A DNA stretch of 64,000 nucleotides from Atherix ibis. Taxonomy: Eukaryota > Arthropoda > Insecta > Diptera > Athericidae. The first letter of the stretch is position 1, and every line of letters begins with the position of its first letter. The stretch spans positions 59,802,220 through 59,866,219 of the forward strand of contig OY282609.1 in the NCBI GenBank assembly GCA_958298945.1, written 5' to 3'. Below, piece after piece: positions 47,731-60,617 of this stretch. The translations under genes and the position numbers were made by a program. Below the pieces are notes generated by a model. That model did not search any database, had not been told where the DNA came from, and worked only from the letters and a program-made list of their open reading frames with translations.

Positions 47731-49459
47731 TCCTGTAGTGTTCAACTTAATATCTCTCATATGCCACTTAATCTAGAATTTCCATCTATTTTAAAGCTCC
47801 TTGACCTAACAGCTGCTCTTCCAATTCCTCTCTTTAATTTTCTATAAAAATCAAACATGCTCCATAAAATGTCAACTGTTCTAATTGCTCCCCCCAACTT
47901 ATATTCAACCAGTTTCATTAGATAAGCTGGTAATGCCAATCCACACGTGACATAATATCGCTAAATGGCCTTATGAAAATGGCACATGTCTTAGGGACCT
48001 TATACACAAACAAACGTTTGCTAACCGGAAATCACGTCATACTATGTTAGCTAGCTCCCTTTTGTAGGTGGTATGAAAAAATATTAAAAATTTAAATGTT
48101 ATCAACAAAAAAAAGTCTTACAATTTATGGAAAGTTTTAGAATTTTTGCACACGGAATTTATCAGCTAATCTACATAGTCGCAAGTATTTACAGGAAATT
48201 CCCAACGAAAAATGCTTATAGAAATAAATGAATTCTTACAGTAGCTATTGGAGTACAATTGAAAAGTTCTGGTATTTTTTTTATTAATTTTGTTTGAAAT
48301 TTTTTAGAATTGTTGTTAAAATATTATTTGTAAAATAGTTTCAATTTTTACGTTAATTAGTTTTTATTAGATGCCATGAAACCTAACCCATAATATCGTG
48401 TCAACCGAGCATGTTTTGTGCCTACTTACGAGTACCACGGATACGATACATAACCTGATATGTAGGTTGGATGGTTGGAAAGCCACGCAATAAAAGCTAT
48501 TCGATGTGGGAATTAAGTGGCAAAACAGGACGTAACATAGATAAGACGAACAGCTAGCCTGTGGATAATAAGGTGAAAAAGAGTTTATGGTTCTGACCAT
48601 GACAGCGAAATAATAATACGGTCTAATTATGTGTCACGAAATGAACAAAGATTAAAAGCAGAGAACAATAATAGCCGCAGTGTACACACCATGCTACAGG
48701 GTAATACAGAAGCGCATTAGACGATTGGAGAAAATTAGACCATGCGATATGCTCACATTTTGCGATATTCTGTTACTTTGCAGTTTCGATAAGCAATTTG
48801 CACTTGGTAGCCTTCCTCATCACCTTGAAAGTGTTGCTTTTGCCACCACGTGTATGGAAAGTTAATGTTTTTTTTTTCAAAATAACAATAATAATAATAA
48901 TAATAGATGTACGACATTAAATCTACACGTATAATGACAACAAATATCTTATTCGTATTTGAAACATGATCTAGACCGTATACGTTACTGCCTTAGTAAA
49001 AAATAAAGATTTATCCACTTTTCTCAGATTCTCGAATTTCATCTATTAGGTAGATGTGTAAATAATCCTAGGCTTTTAAGATCTACTTTTTTTTAAAAAG
49101 AGAAAATGAGCTTTTATATGATAAAAAAATTATTTTACATTAATTGGCTTACTGGGAACTGGAGCTAATTCAGATTATTTACTATTAAAACTCAAATTTA
49201 ATCAAATTATTTTTATTTTTTGTTTGTTGAGATTAATTACAAAATATTAAGTATGGACATTATATATATTCGCATTCCAAATTAATATTGTAATTTTGTA
49301 CTTAGAAATAGTGAATTTCTTTAAAAAAAGTATGCAATTTTTGATGTCAACAAACTAAGGACTAAAACCGGAAAAAGGACACTAAATTCGATTATATTGA
49401 TCGAAATCTCTTTCATTTATATAAAAAATTTTACAGAACTATTTTTGACTAATAATATA
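47731..49459. other. unrecognised DNA
   Basis: Holds an (ATA)n run near 48885-48905. Otherwise short frames without recognisable protein similarity; 48370-48870 is less AT-rich but unassigned. Confidence 0.45.
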
Positions 49460-50966
49460 ACGAGGTCTGTTCAAAAAGCATCGCGAATTTTGAATTTTCG
49501 CGGGTTACGTATATTCGATTTTCGATTTTTTGTGGCGTTATGTTGGTATTCATGTCTCTCACTTATGCCGACAAGTTCGGCCATTTTGAATATTCAGTTA
49601 ATTTTTGACAGCTGCTTTGCTTGCACGTGTTTTGGCTCATCTTCGATTTTTGCCCATTCCAAAAAATGGATCAAAGAATCTCTATGGAATTTTGTGTGAA
49701 AAACAAAATTAATTGCGCGGACGCATTCCAAATGTTGACTGTGGCATATGGTGAAGCTACTTTAGACCGAAGCAACGTTTATTGGTGATACAAAATGCAC
49801 TCAGAGGGCCGAGAAGATGTGAACGACAAAAAGCGTGCCGGACGCCCGAGCACGTTAACAACAGACGAAAACATTGATGAAGTGAAGAAAATAGTATTGG
49901 CCAATCGTCGAATCACCGTAAGAGAAGTTGCTGAGGACTTATACATATCGATTGGCTCGTGCCATTCGATTTTTACCAATGATTTGGTCGTAAGACGGGT
50001 CGCCGCGAAATTTGTACCAAATTAAGCCCAATTTTGACAAAAAAACAGCATTGCATTAACATTGCTAAGGAGCTGTTGGGCTCTGTCCGCGGCGACTCAA
50101 TTTTGCTCCAGAGGGTTATAACTGGTCCGAATCATGGGTCTATGGTAGAAACCAAAGCTCAATCATCGCAATGGAAGCTGATGCACGAGCCAGGACCGAA
50201 AAAAGCGCGCCAAATTCGGTCGAACGTGAAGGTTTTGCTTACAGTTTTCTTCGATTGCAAGAACGTGGTGCATCATGAGTTGTTAGAATCTGTCCGCGAC
50301 GACCTAAATTTGCTCCAGAGGGTGATAACTGGTGAAGAATCATTGATTTATGGTTATGACGTGGAAACCAAAGTTCAATCATCCCGATGGAAGCTGGCGC
50401 ACAACCCCCGACCGAAAAAAGCGCGCCAAGTTCGGTCGAATGTGCAGGTTTTGCTTACAGTTTTCTTCGATTGCAGGGGCGTGGTGCATCATGAGTTCTT
50501 GCCACAGGGTAGAACGGTCAATAAGGAATATTACCTGCAAGTTATGCGCAAGTTGAGTGAAGAAATCCGCCAGAAACACCGGGATTTGTTGAAGAACAAA
50601 AATTGGCTTTTGCACCATGATAACGCCCCTGTTCACAAAAATTGGTATTTCCAAAAACAACTCACTAATAATGCCGCAGCCATCATATTCCGCAGATCTA
50701 GCCTCCTGTGACTTTTTCTTGTTCCCGAAACTGAAGAGCTCCATGAAAAACGACGCTACGCTTCGATTGAGGAGATAGAGACGGCATCGAAGGAGGAGCT
50801 GAACAAGATCACAAAAAATGATTTTTTGAAGTGCTTCGAGGATTGGAAAAAATATTTGCACAAGTGTATAATATCTACTTAGCAGGGGACAAAATAGATA
50901 TTTATGAATAAATAAATAATTTTTGAAAAAAAAACAAAATTCGCGATACTTTTTGAACAGACCTCG
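49460..50966 (+). mobile_element. mariner family E copy 3 (E3), longest copy, with internal 207-bp duplication
   Basis: TIR CGAGGTCTGTTCAAAAAGCA at the left, inverted at the right before TA 50967-50968. Transposase parts: DAFQMLTVAYGEATLDRS, HSEGREDVNDKKRAGRPSTL, NIDEVKKIVLANRRITVREV, then 50034-50711 as one open frame with a tandem duplication of the ELL..SVR..to..VVHHE block. LLHHDNAPVHK has the second Asp. The third block is frameshifted (PYSADLASCDFFLFP). The first Asp is damaged in both duplicate copies (TGPNHGS and TGEESL, where active relatives have TGDES). 1507 bp. Confidence 0.88.
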
Positions 50967-51099
50967 TATATTGATTTTGTACAATCAAAATTTTGTGTTT
51001 GTTAGGATTAATTTTTAAATTTGGATAAATTACTAAGGAAACTTGATAAATGTGCCATCAACTCGAAAATTATTGATTTGAAGCAAACAAATTATATAG

Positions 51100-51800
51100 A
51101 TTGATTTAAAGATTTTTACCAATTTCTTGAAAAGTATGAGAATTTAAATTTTCGCACGTGCGTGTACTGCCATAAATTGCATTTTTTGCACCCAATAAAA
51201 TTCCGAATTCTGGAAAATTAACAAAAAAATATTGACACAATTCAAATAAATAGTCGAAACACCGAATTACTGAAATTTTCCTACATGAGTGTACTCTCGA
51301 AAAATTTCTAATTTTGGCAAATAAATAACAAAAATCTATAAAAGGGACACTTAATTCCAATAAAATAGGCAAAATCATATTCATTTAGTGTAAAATTCAT
51401 GATTTTTATCAAATTTCTGAAAATGTTTAAGTCTACAAAAAATTAAATTTTGAATTTGTACAAATTAATTAAGAAAATTAAAAGAAAAACACTCAACTCC
51501 ACCAAAACAACCAAAATTTTATTAATTTTGAGTTATAATTAAAGATTTTTCTAATTTCTGAAAATCAGTGTACTTTCAAAAATTAGGTGAATTTTTTGAC
51601 TGCAAAAAATTCCAATTTGAGCAAATTTTTAAGCTTAATTTCAAAAACAACATTCATTTCGAACAGAACAATTGAAAATCGTTCGATTAACGTTAAAAAT
51701 AATTAAAAATTTGGGATTTTTCCAAAATACCTGAAAATTCCGTAAAATTAAAATTTCCCAAACTTCGAGATAGTAACTTTTTCCTAGTTTTGATACTGGG
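51100..51800. repeat. degenerate AT-rich satellite, third locus
   Basis: Copies around 51150 (ttcgcacgtgcgtgtactg), 51280 (ctacatgagtgtactctcga) and 51566 (cagtgtactttcaaaaatt), with aaaatctataaaagggacact-like blocks. Same family and orientation as 45900-46330. Confidence 0.5.
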
Positions 51801-53228
51801 TAACTTCTCTAATTTAAGGACTATTGAACCTTCAAATTTGGTAATAATAACCCAAAAAGGGGATACTTGTAAAAAATTGTTTTTAAATTTAGAATTTTGG
51901 AACAGAAATGGCTACGTGCAGCACCACAAAGATACTAGAACAGCCTTGAAAAAAAATTGGAAGACTTACTAATATACGAAAGCTTATTTTTATTATTGCT
52001 TACAACATCTAAACACATATTTACGTTTAATAGATTGGATCAGGAGTCACTTTACTGAATGTACCAAAATTCGAAGGCAAATTTAGCGCATGTGCTTACT
52101 TACAGTTGGGAAAGCCCAAGTTAATGAAATTATTTCAACATCTCGATTACAACAATAATGATGATTGACGTATTCCAGCCGCCTTTCTATGTACTAAATA
52201 AGCATAAGAATATGTTTTGTACTAATATTAATCCAATTACTTAATCCCCTTCAGAATCACACAATAAAGAATATTATAGGCCTATATAAAAATTTGATTT
52301 GCAGTTTATTTCTTACTTTAGGTTTCTTCTTTGTTCAATAAGAAAAATTAAGAAATTTCCATTTAATTAAAAAAAATTATGAACGTTTCAGAAAAATGGA
52401 CTTGAATTTAAATTCTCTTATAAGAAAATGTATTCTTTTCGTTAAAGACATTTCTTTCTGAACAGTCAAAAAATTGAAAAGCAAATGAAAATTATCATTA
52501 ATAGCTAATTTTCTTGTCATACACGTATGCAAGTACATATGTATATTTTCAAGCACATAAGTTTATTTTGTCAGAGCTTCATTTCTTATAGTCATAAACT
52601 TTAAATTGAGTATAAATTGAGTAATATCCGTTTGTGTTTATGAATATAATAAAGTTTATCTACACTATTAAGTTAAACATAATAATGTACTTCTGTATGT
52701 ACATGACGAAAATTTCCCCAAAAGATATTCTTGAAAAAAAAAAGCTCCATGAATTTTATCATCTTATTTAAGTACTTAACTCCATCCATACTGTGTAGAT
52801 AATCTCTCCTATTAAATATAATTTTTTCATATAATAACATAATTTCTTTAAAAAGAGCTCTCAAACTTATGGGAAATTTAATTACGCAAACCACTTGATT
52901 TATATAATAAACAAATTTTTTGACAATGTTTATACTCGTATACAGAGAATATCTTTTTTGAAAAAAAAACAGCCTAAGACAACTTTTCCTAATTATATTA
53001 TAATGAAGATTTGCGAAATTCTTGCAATTTTTTGTTAAATTATCTAAAGTGCTTTTTAAGAAAATTATATGATTAAGACTATTTTTAAGCCTTCTGTCGA
53101 CAATAAATATTTACGTCGTTCTATAACCAAAGTATCTTATTTGTTTTTTTTTATGGTTTTATTGGTAGCATTTCCAGCAAATCCACTTTTTCTGAAAATC
53201 TTTTATTATGAAATTTACCGTCTATATA
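51801..53228. other. AT-rich DNA, no feature recognised
   Basis: No coding or repeat signal recognised. Confidence 0.5.
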
Positions 53229-54079
53229 TCGGGTTGTTCGGAAAGTAATTTCGTTTTTTTTAATAATAAAAATGAGACACGATTTTCTTATAGCGAATTA
53301 ATATTTTATTCAATTAAATATTGTCCAGTCTGATCCAATACCTTTTGCCATCTTTGACCTCGTTTTTACTGTCTAAAAAATTTTGTAGAGACCGGATCAA
53401 ATGATAATCGGAAGGTGCTAGGTCTGGAGAGTATGGTGGGTGTGGCAGTATACCCCATCCAAGCTCTAAAAGCTTTTGCCGCGTGCTCAAACTTGTCGCA
53501 TTATCCTGTTGGAACACTATACTTTTCCTATTGACCAATTCTTTTTTTCTTCTTTAAGTGAATCATTCAATTTGTCCAACTGATGAGAGTACACTTCAGA
53601 ATTGATCGTTGTGTTGCTCGGTAGAAGCTCAAAATAAACGATTTCTTTGAAATTCCACCAAACAGATAGCATAAACTTTTTTTGATGAATATTGGTTTTC
53701 GAAGTGCTTTGAGCCGGTTCATCTTTTCTACTCCAGGATCTTTTGCACTTAACATTGTTGTAAACAACCCATTTCTCGTCCCCAGCGATGATACGCTTCA
53801 AAAATGGATCATTTTCTTGGCGTTTGAGAAGCAAATCACAAACGTCAAAGCGACGGCATAAATTTTTTTCCGTAAGAAGATGAGGAACCCATTTGTCAAG
53901 CTTTGAGATTAAACCTAGCCGTTTCAAATGATCATGAACGGTCGAATTCGATCAATTTAATCTGTCGGCGATCTCACAAATTGTTATTCGCCTGTCTGAA
54001 TCAATTAATGCCTTTATTGTGTCTTTATCAGCTTCAATTGGCCTTCCAGAATAGAAAAATTACTTTCCGAACAACCCAA
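53229..54079 (-). mobile_element. mariner family D copy 2 (D2), 5' deleted
   Basis: TIRs TCGGGTTGTTCGGAAAGTAA and its complement, TA at 53227-53228 and 54080-54081. Minus strand: GRPIEADKDTIKALIDSD near the start, then 53927-53517 continuous (KRLGLISKLDKWVPHLLTEK, AGDEKWVVYNNVKCKRSWS, VWWNFKEIVYFELLPSN), a frameshift, QQDNATSLSTRQKLLELGW and YSPDLAPSDYHLI. All three Asp are present, but the first about 60 residues and part of the C-terminus are lost. Confidence 0.9.
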
Positions 54080-55192
54080 TAGTTTAAAGATTTTTTTTTT
54101 ACCGCAAACAACAGAGATTGGAGCAAATAACGGAATAAGAATATGCAATGTCAAGCTTGCCACGAATAAAAATACTTGTATTAGGAATAAATATAAATTG
54201 ATAATGAATTTTGAAATTAATAGAAAAGCCTTTTTTAGAGCAAAATTCTCTTAAAGAAGACACAAATTCAAACAATGATCATGAAAGAGTGGCCTATTTT
54301 AACGAAGGATTGATTAGAATGATATATCTGACAAGAATGAGGTCACGGAAAGTCGAGACAGCATAGTGGATTCTCGTTGATGACGCCTAAGAATTGGGGG
54401 AAAAGTCAAGAACATAGTGTATCTTCACAGTCTGAGAATTTTGTCTCCAAAAATCAAACGGAATCGAGTTGATCACCAATTTCTATCGAGCATCAATATA
54501 CAGCTTGCAATATTAGCTGTATTCCATTGGGAGAATTTTGCTACTCACAAGTACTTCTAGCTACTCGCAGCTACTCTTGCTCGTACAAATGAGTAGTTCG
54601 TATGAGTAGTTACGCATACAATTTACGGTGGGGTGTTTTAGTTCCCAAAATGAAAATAGATGGCTTAGCGGGTTCGCTGGTTATGTTGAAGAGTCAAATT
54701 TTTGTCAGGATTGTTTATTTGTGAATAAACTCAGTTTTTATTGTTTATGCGTGAGTAAACTCAGTATTGTTGTTGACTATTTTGAGGTTATATTTTACTT
54801 CTGTCAGTAAATTTTGCGTTCTATTGGGCATCTACTCCCAAGTACTTGTGAAATATGACGCTCATGGAAATATCGAAACACTCAGTTCTGTAAGGAAAAT
54901 TGCAACATTGGAAAAAAATTTCGCATTTATGTAAATAATTCTGGTGCAAATAATTTTAGAACAGCGGTCACTCTTTATAATGAGCGATAATGAGAATAAA
55001 CAGATTTCAGAACATCCTCAATTTGATTCTATGTGATAATTCTAGTACCAGGATGTACGCATAAAGCGGTTATAAGACTTGTGGACAATACTTAATTCAA
55101 ATTTATCTAAATTATATAAAAAGCATTTAGTGCTTAACTATCAACGAACAACTTTTTCTATATCGTGGAAGAAGAAAATTTTACTCAATATA
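54080..55192. other. unrecognised DNA
   Basis: A local cluster of ctactc/gagtag words near 54540-54610 can pair. No gene or known repeat recognised. Confidence 0.45.
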
Positions 55193-56060
55193 CGAGGTCT
55201 GTTCAAAAAGTATCGCGAATTTTGAATTTCCACGGGTTAAGCATATTCGATTTTCGACTTTTTTTGTGGCGTTATATTGGTACTCATGTGTCTCACTTAT
55301 GCCGTCAAGTTCGGCCATTTTGAATGTTCACTTAATTTTTGACAGCTTCTTTGCTTGCATGTGTTTTGGCTCAAAGAATCTGTTTCGGGAACAAGAAAAA
55401 GTCACAGGGGGCCAGGTCTGGGGAATACGGTGGCTGCGGCATTATTAGTGTGTTGTGTTTGACCAAAAATGCGCGCACAAGCAACGATGCGTGAGCAAGA
55501 GCGTTATCATGGTGCAAAAGCCAATTTTTGTTCTTCCAAAAATCTGGGCGTTTCTGGCGGATTGCTTCGCATAACTTGCAGGTAATATTCTTTATCGACC
55601 GTTCTACCCTGTGGCAAGAACTCATGATGCACCACGCCCCTGGAATTAAAGAAAACTGTAAGCAAAACTTTTACATTCGACCGAACTTGGCGCGCTTTTT
55701 TCGGTCTTGGCTCGTGCGGCAGCTTCGATTGGGATAATTGAGCTTTGGTTTCCACGTCATAACAATAAATCCATGATTCTTCACCAGTTATGATCCTTTG
55801 CAGCAATTTTGGGTCATCGCGGACAGAGTCCAACAGCTCCTTAGCAGTGTTGATGCGATGCTGTTTTTAGTCGAAAATGGGCAAAAATCGAAGACGAGCC
55901 AAAACACGTGCAAGCAAAGCAGCTGTCAAAAATTAACTGAACATTGAAAATGACCGAACTTGTCGGCATAAGTGAGAGACATGAGTACCAACATAACGCC
56001 ACAAAAAATGAAAATCGAATATACGTAACCCACGGAAATTCAAAATTCGCGATATTTTCA
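55193..56060 (-). mobile_element. mariner family E copy 4 (E4), deleted
   Basis: Left TIR CGAGGTCTGTTCAAAAAGTA after TA 55191-55192. The right TIR is cut short (the last 14-15 bp with the AGACCTCG end are missing). Minus strand: MDSVRDDPKLLQRIITGEES (first Asp is Glu), KARQVRSNVKVLLTVFFNSR, GVVHHEFLPQGRTVDKEYY, LLHHDNALAHASLLVRAF and YSPDLAPCDFFLFPKQI. The N-terminus is missing. Confidence 0.87.
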
Positions 56061-57600
56061 TACGATGGAACAATCGCATAATTGACTTTGAATTTCATTC
56101 CAAGATAGAACATCAGAAAAAATGATTATATAAAAATTGTAATTTAATAAATGAACGTTGAACAACGATGATATATGATGGGATTTTTATTTTGTTTAAT
56201 GCATACCAAAAATAAGGTTCAAAATAATACCCGGTTTCCTCTTTATTGACAAAAAGGGTTAAACTAATTTTAAACTATTTTAGATTTATTGAAATATTTT
56301 AAAAGTTATTATTAAAAATTAATATTTGTTGTTTTTGCAGATTATCTAATTATCTACCAACACGAACCTGAGTGATTCCAGAGCCTATACTAAAATACTA
56401 AAATTCGAACTCGAACACACTTCTTATAGGTAAATAAAATTATTTTTATAAAGCCTATTTTTATACAATATTTAATAATTATTGGGGAGAAAAACTAAAT
56501 TTACTTATTCAATTTTTTTTTGGCCACAGAAATTTTTGACAAGAAAAATTCGATTTAAATTTTATCATTAAAAACGACCATTCCAGGTGTGATTACGCAA
56601 ATAATATTGATAGAACTTCTACTTTTACTATTATTTGGCTTTTCAACCATTCAAAATAATTCCTTCAAAAATTAATTGCTCACATTGAAAATTTATACAT
56701 TGTTGAAATAATTGAACAGAATAGAGGTGGTAAAACTTTAATAACTTTTCTACAAAAAAAAGTTTAACAGAAAAACAAAAAAAAACTCATCGAATATAGA
56801 AAAAAGGGTATTATTAAAAAATATTTCACGACCATTAATCATACAGAGACCTACAGTTTGGTACTCCACTAATAAGTATAAGTTAAAATTTTTCTCCAAA
56901 TACTAATAAATAAAATGTTGATTATAACATAAATACATGTTTGGATTATCTATAACGTAAAATGGCATCATAATTATTAACAATATTTTACAAGGTTATG
57001 ACGGTATTGAAAATCAAATCTAAATGATCGCAAAAAGTATGAAAACCTCTACAAAAGAAAGGAAAAATTAAATTATTGAATACAAAAAATTGCAACCTAT
57101 TCTGGTAAGTCAAGGACGATAGTTATCTTTAAAAGGTAAACTTGTACGAATATTTGAAGAATATTATTATTGAATATAAAATGACCAAATTCACTTTTGA
57201 ATATATATTAAAATTCACTAAATATAAAAATACACCATAGTAAGAAAATAAAACTAATAACATTAACTAAAATTTAAACCAAAATCTAGTCTTTTCTTTT
57301 TTTTAATAACCAAAAAAAATATAATTTACGCTCAATAATCGTTTATCTTAAATCTAAAATCGTATGCTTATGATACAATACTTTTACAAAACCACATACA
57401 AATGCAAATAGATTCATTTCTATGAATGAAATCGAATCTTTACTCTCACAAAATTTCCATGACTCTCAATATGATTTTTTTTATCAAAATGTGACCTCTT
57501 AAAATTTACCAAAGTTTAAAGAAAAAAACTAAAACTATGTAAAAAAAAGTTTAAATGTCATTTTTATTTTTTGTTTAAATTTACAGGCTTTTTATTTTTT
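56061..57600. other. AT-rich DNA, no feature recognised
   Basis: No coding or repeat signal recognised. Confidence 0.5.
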
Positions 57601-57619
57601 GTTAAAGTGCAAATTATTG

Positions 57620-57980
57620 AAAGACGAAGTGTGTTGAACATACTACAACCACCACTGTACTTGGTCATATTTGTATATCGCTTAACGCAGCCGCCGTCAG
57701 GCATTACTTCGTGGCACTCGACAGCATTCAAAAAAAGAGTCCAACAATTATCCAACGTCGTCAGGGGTTTGCTAATACATTCTGTACCTCTTTCAGTCTA
57801 TCTGCCATCAAAAGCAGCATCCCAACGACATTGTCACTGCCGCCTAAGTTTCTATCTTTCTTCCGTATAAACCTCCGCGTTACTCCGACTTCTCCGGCAG
57901 AACTGCTTCCATGGCTCGTCCGCCAAGATTTCGATCGGTGTCATTCCGGCCACAACACATGTCTACGGTAGACTGATATA
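57620..57980 (+). mobile_element. possible decayed non-LTR retrotransposon, end of reverse transcriptase
   Basis: The region is much less AT-rich than its surroundings. Plus strand in mixed frames: ALDSIQKK, LSFYLSSV, PAELL, PPRFRSVSFRPQHMSTV. This recalls the LLDxIQxRAxRL ... SLFYRYYxGxCSxEL ... R.H pattern after CR1/jockey polymerases. Weak evidence. Confidence 0.35.
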
Positions 57981-58180
57981 ATTCTGATCACAGTCGCCAT
58001 TAGGGTGCTCATATCTGACTTTTCACCCACGTATAAGAGGAGATCCTGAAAGCGCAGCCTCAAGTTAATTATCACCCGCCGCAGGTCACCTCAGGTTCGG
58101 CAATCCCAATGAAAATTTTATCTCTGCAATTCCTGCCCGCGATGGGGAATGATATTTGCAGGTAGACTAGTCAGTAAATA

Positions 58181-59427
58181 TTAGGTGTAGTAAAAAGATG
58201 GCCATTATTTTGTCAATAGATGGCTTTAGGAGTCTGTATCTCCCGTTGTAAAAGTGCGATCGGATTGCACTAGATGGCGTTAGAAAGATAAGATTTCGTA
58301 CTAAAAAAGCTTTTGATACAGTTTTGTGATTACTTTACTCAAAATTTTTTTAGCACGCGTCAAAGATGGACACCAACAAAGAGAAAATATGCCATATTTT
58401 ACAGTTTTTCTTCGATAAAGGCAAAAACGCAAGCCAGGCAGCTGAAAATGTGAATAGTGTTTATGGTCCTGATACTGTAACAGCCAATCACGCGCAATTT
58501 TGGTTTCGTCGATTCCGTTCCGGTAATTGTGATGTCAAAGATGCACCACGCTCTGGAAGGCCAATTGTCGAAAATGTCGATAAAATAATGGAAATCGTCG
58601 AGTCCGACCGTCACGTAAGCACTGTTTCGATTGCCCAGGAGCTAAACATTACACAAAAAACCGTTTGGAACCACTTAAATAAGGCTGGATACAAAAAGAA
58701 GCTCGATATATGGGTGCCACACGAGTTATTGTAAAAAAAACCTCATGGACCGAATTTCCATCTGCGAATCGCTGCTGAATCGCAACAATATCGATCCATT
58801 TCTGAAGCGGATGGTTACTGGTGATGAAATGTGTGTCACTTACGACAACGTCAAGTGACAACGGTCGTGGTCAAATCGCGGTCACCCGGCGCAAACGGTG
58901 GTCAAGCCAGGATTGACAGCCAGGAAGGTTTTGCTGTGTGTTTGGTGGGACTGACAGGGAATCATCTACTATGAGCTGCTCCCCCACGGCCGAACTCTTA
59001 ATTCTGACCTAAGCAATCACCCAGAAGCGGCCAGCTTTGGCCAATAGGAGAGGAATTGTGTTCCATCAGGACAACGCCAAGCCGCATACATCGATAGTGA
59101 CTCGCCAGAAGTTCCGGGACCTTGGTTGGGATGTTCTTATGCATCCACCTTATAGTCCGGACCTGGCACCAAGTGATTACTACCTCTTCCTGTCTATGAC
59201 GGATGATTTTGCAGGTGAAAAATTCGCCTCAAGAGAAGGCTGTCCCAGTTTTTTGCCAATAGGGACGAGGGTTTCTATGAGAGAGGCATTATGAAATTAC
59301 CTCCAAAATGGCAACAAGTTATCGAACAAAACGGTGCATATTTGACCTAAATCGTATCATTCTACCTATGCTAAATAAAACCTTCAATTTAATGCAAAAA
59401 TAATGGATTTATTTTTACTACACCTTA
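58181..59427 (+). mobile_element. mariner family F, one nearly full-length copy
   Basis: TIR TTAGGTGTAGTAAAAA and its complement with TA at 58179-58180 and 59428-59429; 1247 bp. The ATG at 58366 opens MDTNKEKICHILQFFFDKGK, then QFWFRRFRSGNCDVKDAPRS, GRPIVENVDKIMEIVES, LNITQKTVWNHLNKAG and DIWVPHELL before a stop at 58732. Downstream in shifting frames: TGDEMCVTYDNVK, VWWD, HQDNAKPHTSIVTRQK, YSPDLAPSDYYLF (DD34D). It resembles Hsmar1/SETMAR-type transposases. At least one stop and three frame changes. Confidence 0.9.
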
Positions 59428-60617
59428 TAGTAATGTTCGATGGATAACAATTTTCCTATTCATATCTTATCATGTCAATTAGTAAAAACCAAAATGAGTA
59501 CAAATATTCTTTGTTAAAAATAAAAACTATCAAAGAATTGGAAAACGTTTTGTTTTCTTATATATTAGCCTGAATCTATTGAGTAAAAAAAAAATGAAAA
59601 GAAAAGAAGAAGAAAACAAAATTCACCTGAGGAAATTTAGATAATTTAAGTTAGGAGCTCAAAGAAGCCATTATTGACCTTTGAAGAATATATCGCTAAG
59701 ATAACCGGTTCCCGACCCAACAATACATCAAGTAAATCTTGTTCTTTTGTAGTAAAAATAGAGGAACATGTTGAAAATGGCTTCGGAAAATAATTTGCTA
59801 CTAACCTCGTTATCCACATGATCGCTTCTTAGACCCCATAATACCTGCACACGAACATATTACAAATGATCACTAAAAATGCACAAGGCCATATTATCAT
59901 AAACTTAATCGTCAAAATTCATTAAGAATTCATAGTGCATCGCGTCGTCGTTTTGTTTACGTTTCTAGTAAGTAAAAGTAATAGTTTCCATATAAGCTGA
60001 TCGTACAATGACACAATAGAAAATGTGTCATTTCTTGGAGGTTTTTCTCTCATTCCTTAAAGACTAGTTTAGAAATGTTTTGATTAGTTTTTTTTTGTTT
60101 CAATTTCTATTTGATCAAAGAAGATGAGGAAATTAAAATTGTTCAAACATATTCTCAATGGTGCCACTTTTTCTCTCATTGATAGACATCATTAGAATGT
60201 TAATAAAAATATTATCGCAACTCGAACATCACAGAACATCGTACGTACATGGACTCGTTCTACTTATAAGGTTAGCTTTAAAATATTGTATAAAACAAGC
60301 TACAATAAAATATTATGTATTTCAAATTATTACAAATAAATCATTTACTTGTTATTTACCAACACTGTACCTTTAATTATTAGTAGTAATACAACTGGTT
60401 TGATATTAATTTTATAGATCTAAGATAATCCTTTCTAATCATCAGTTTTAATCAATCAATAAAGAATTAACCTCGAATCCTAGTATTCACTAGCAGAGTT
60501 GATTTTCATACAATTACTAGTGGAATTAAGTACTAATCAAATTTTAATTATACTTGTACTATCTAAAATGTAATTAGATAATATTGTAGTAAATTTTATT
60601 TGAATTAAAAATAAAAA
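59428..60617. other. AT-rich DNA, no feature recognised
   Basis: No coding or repeat signal recognised. Confidence 0.5.
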
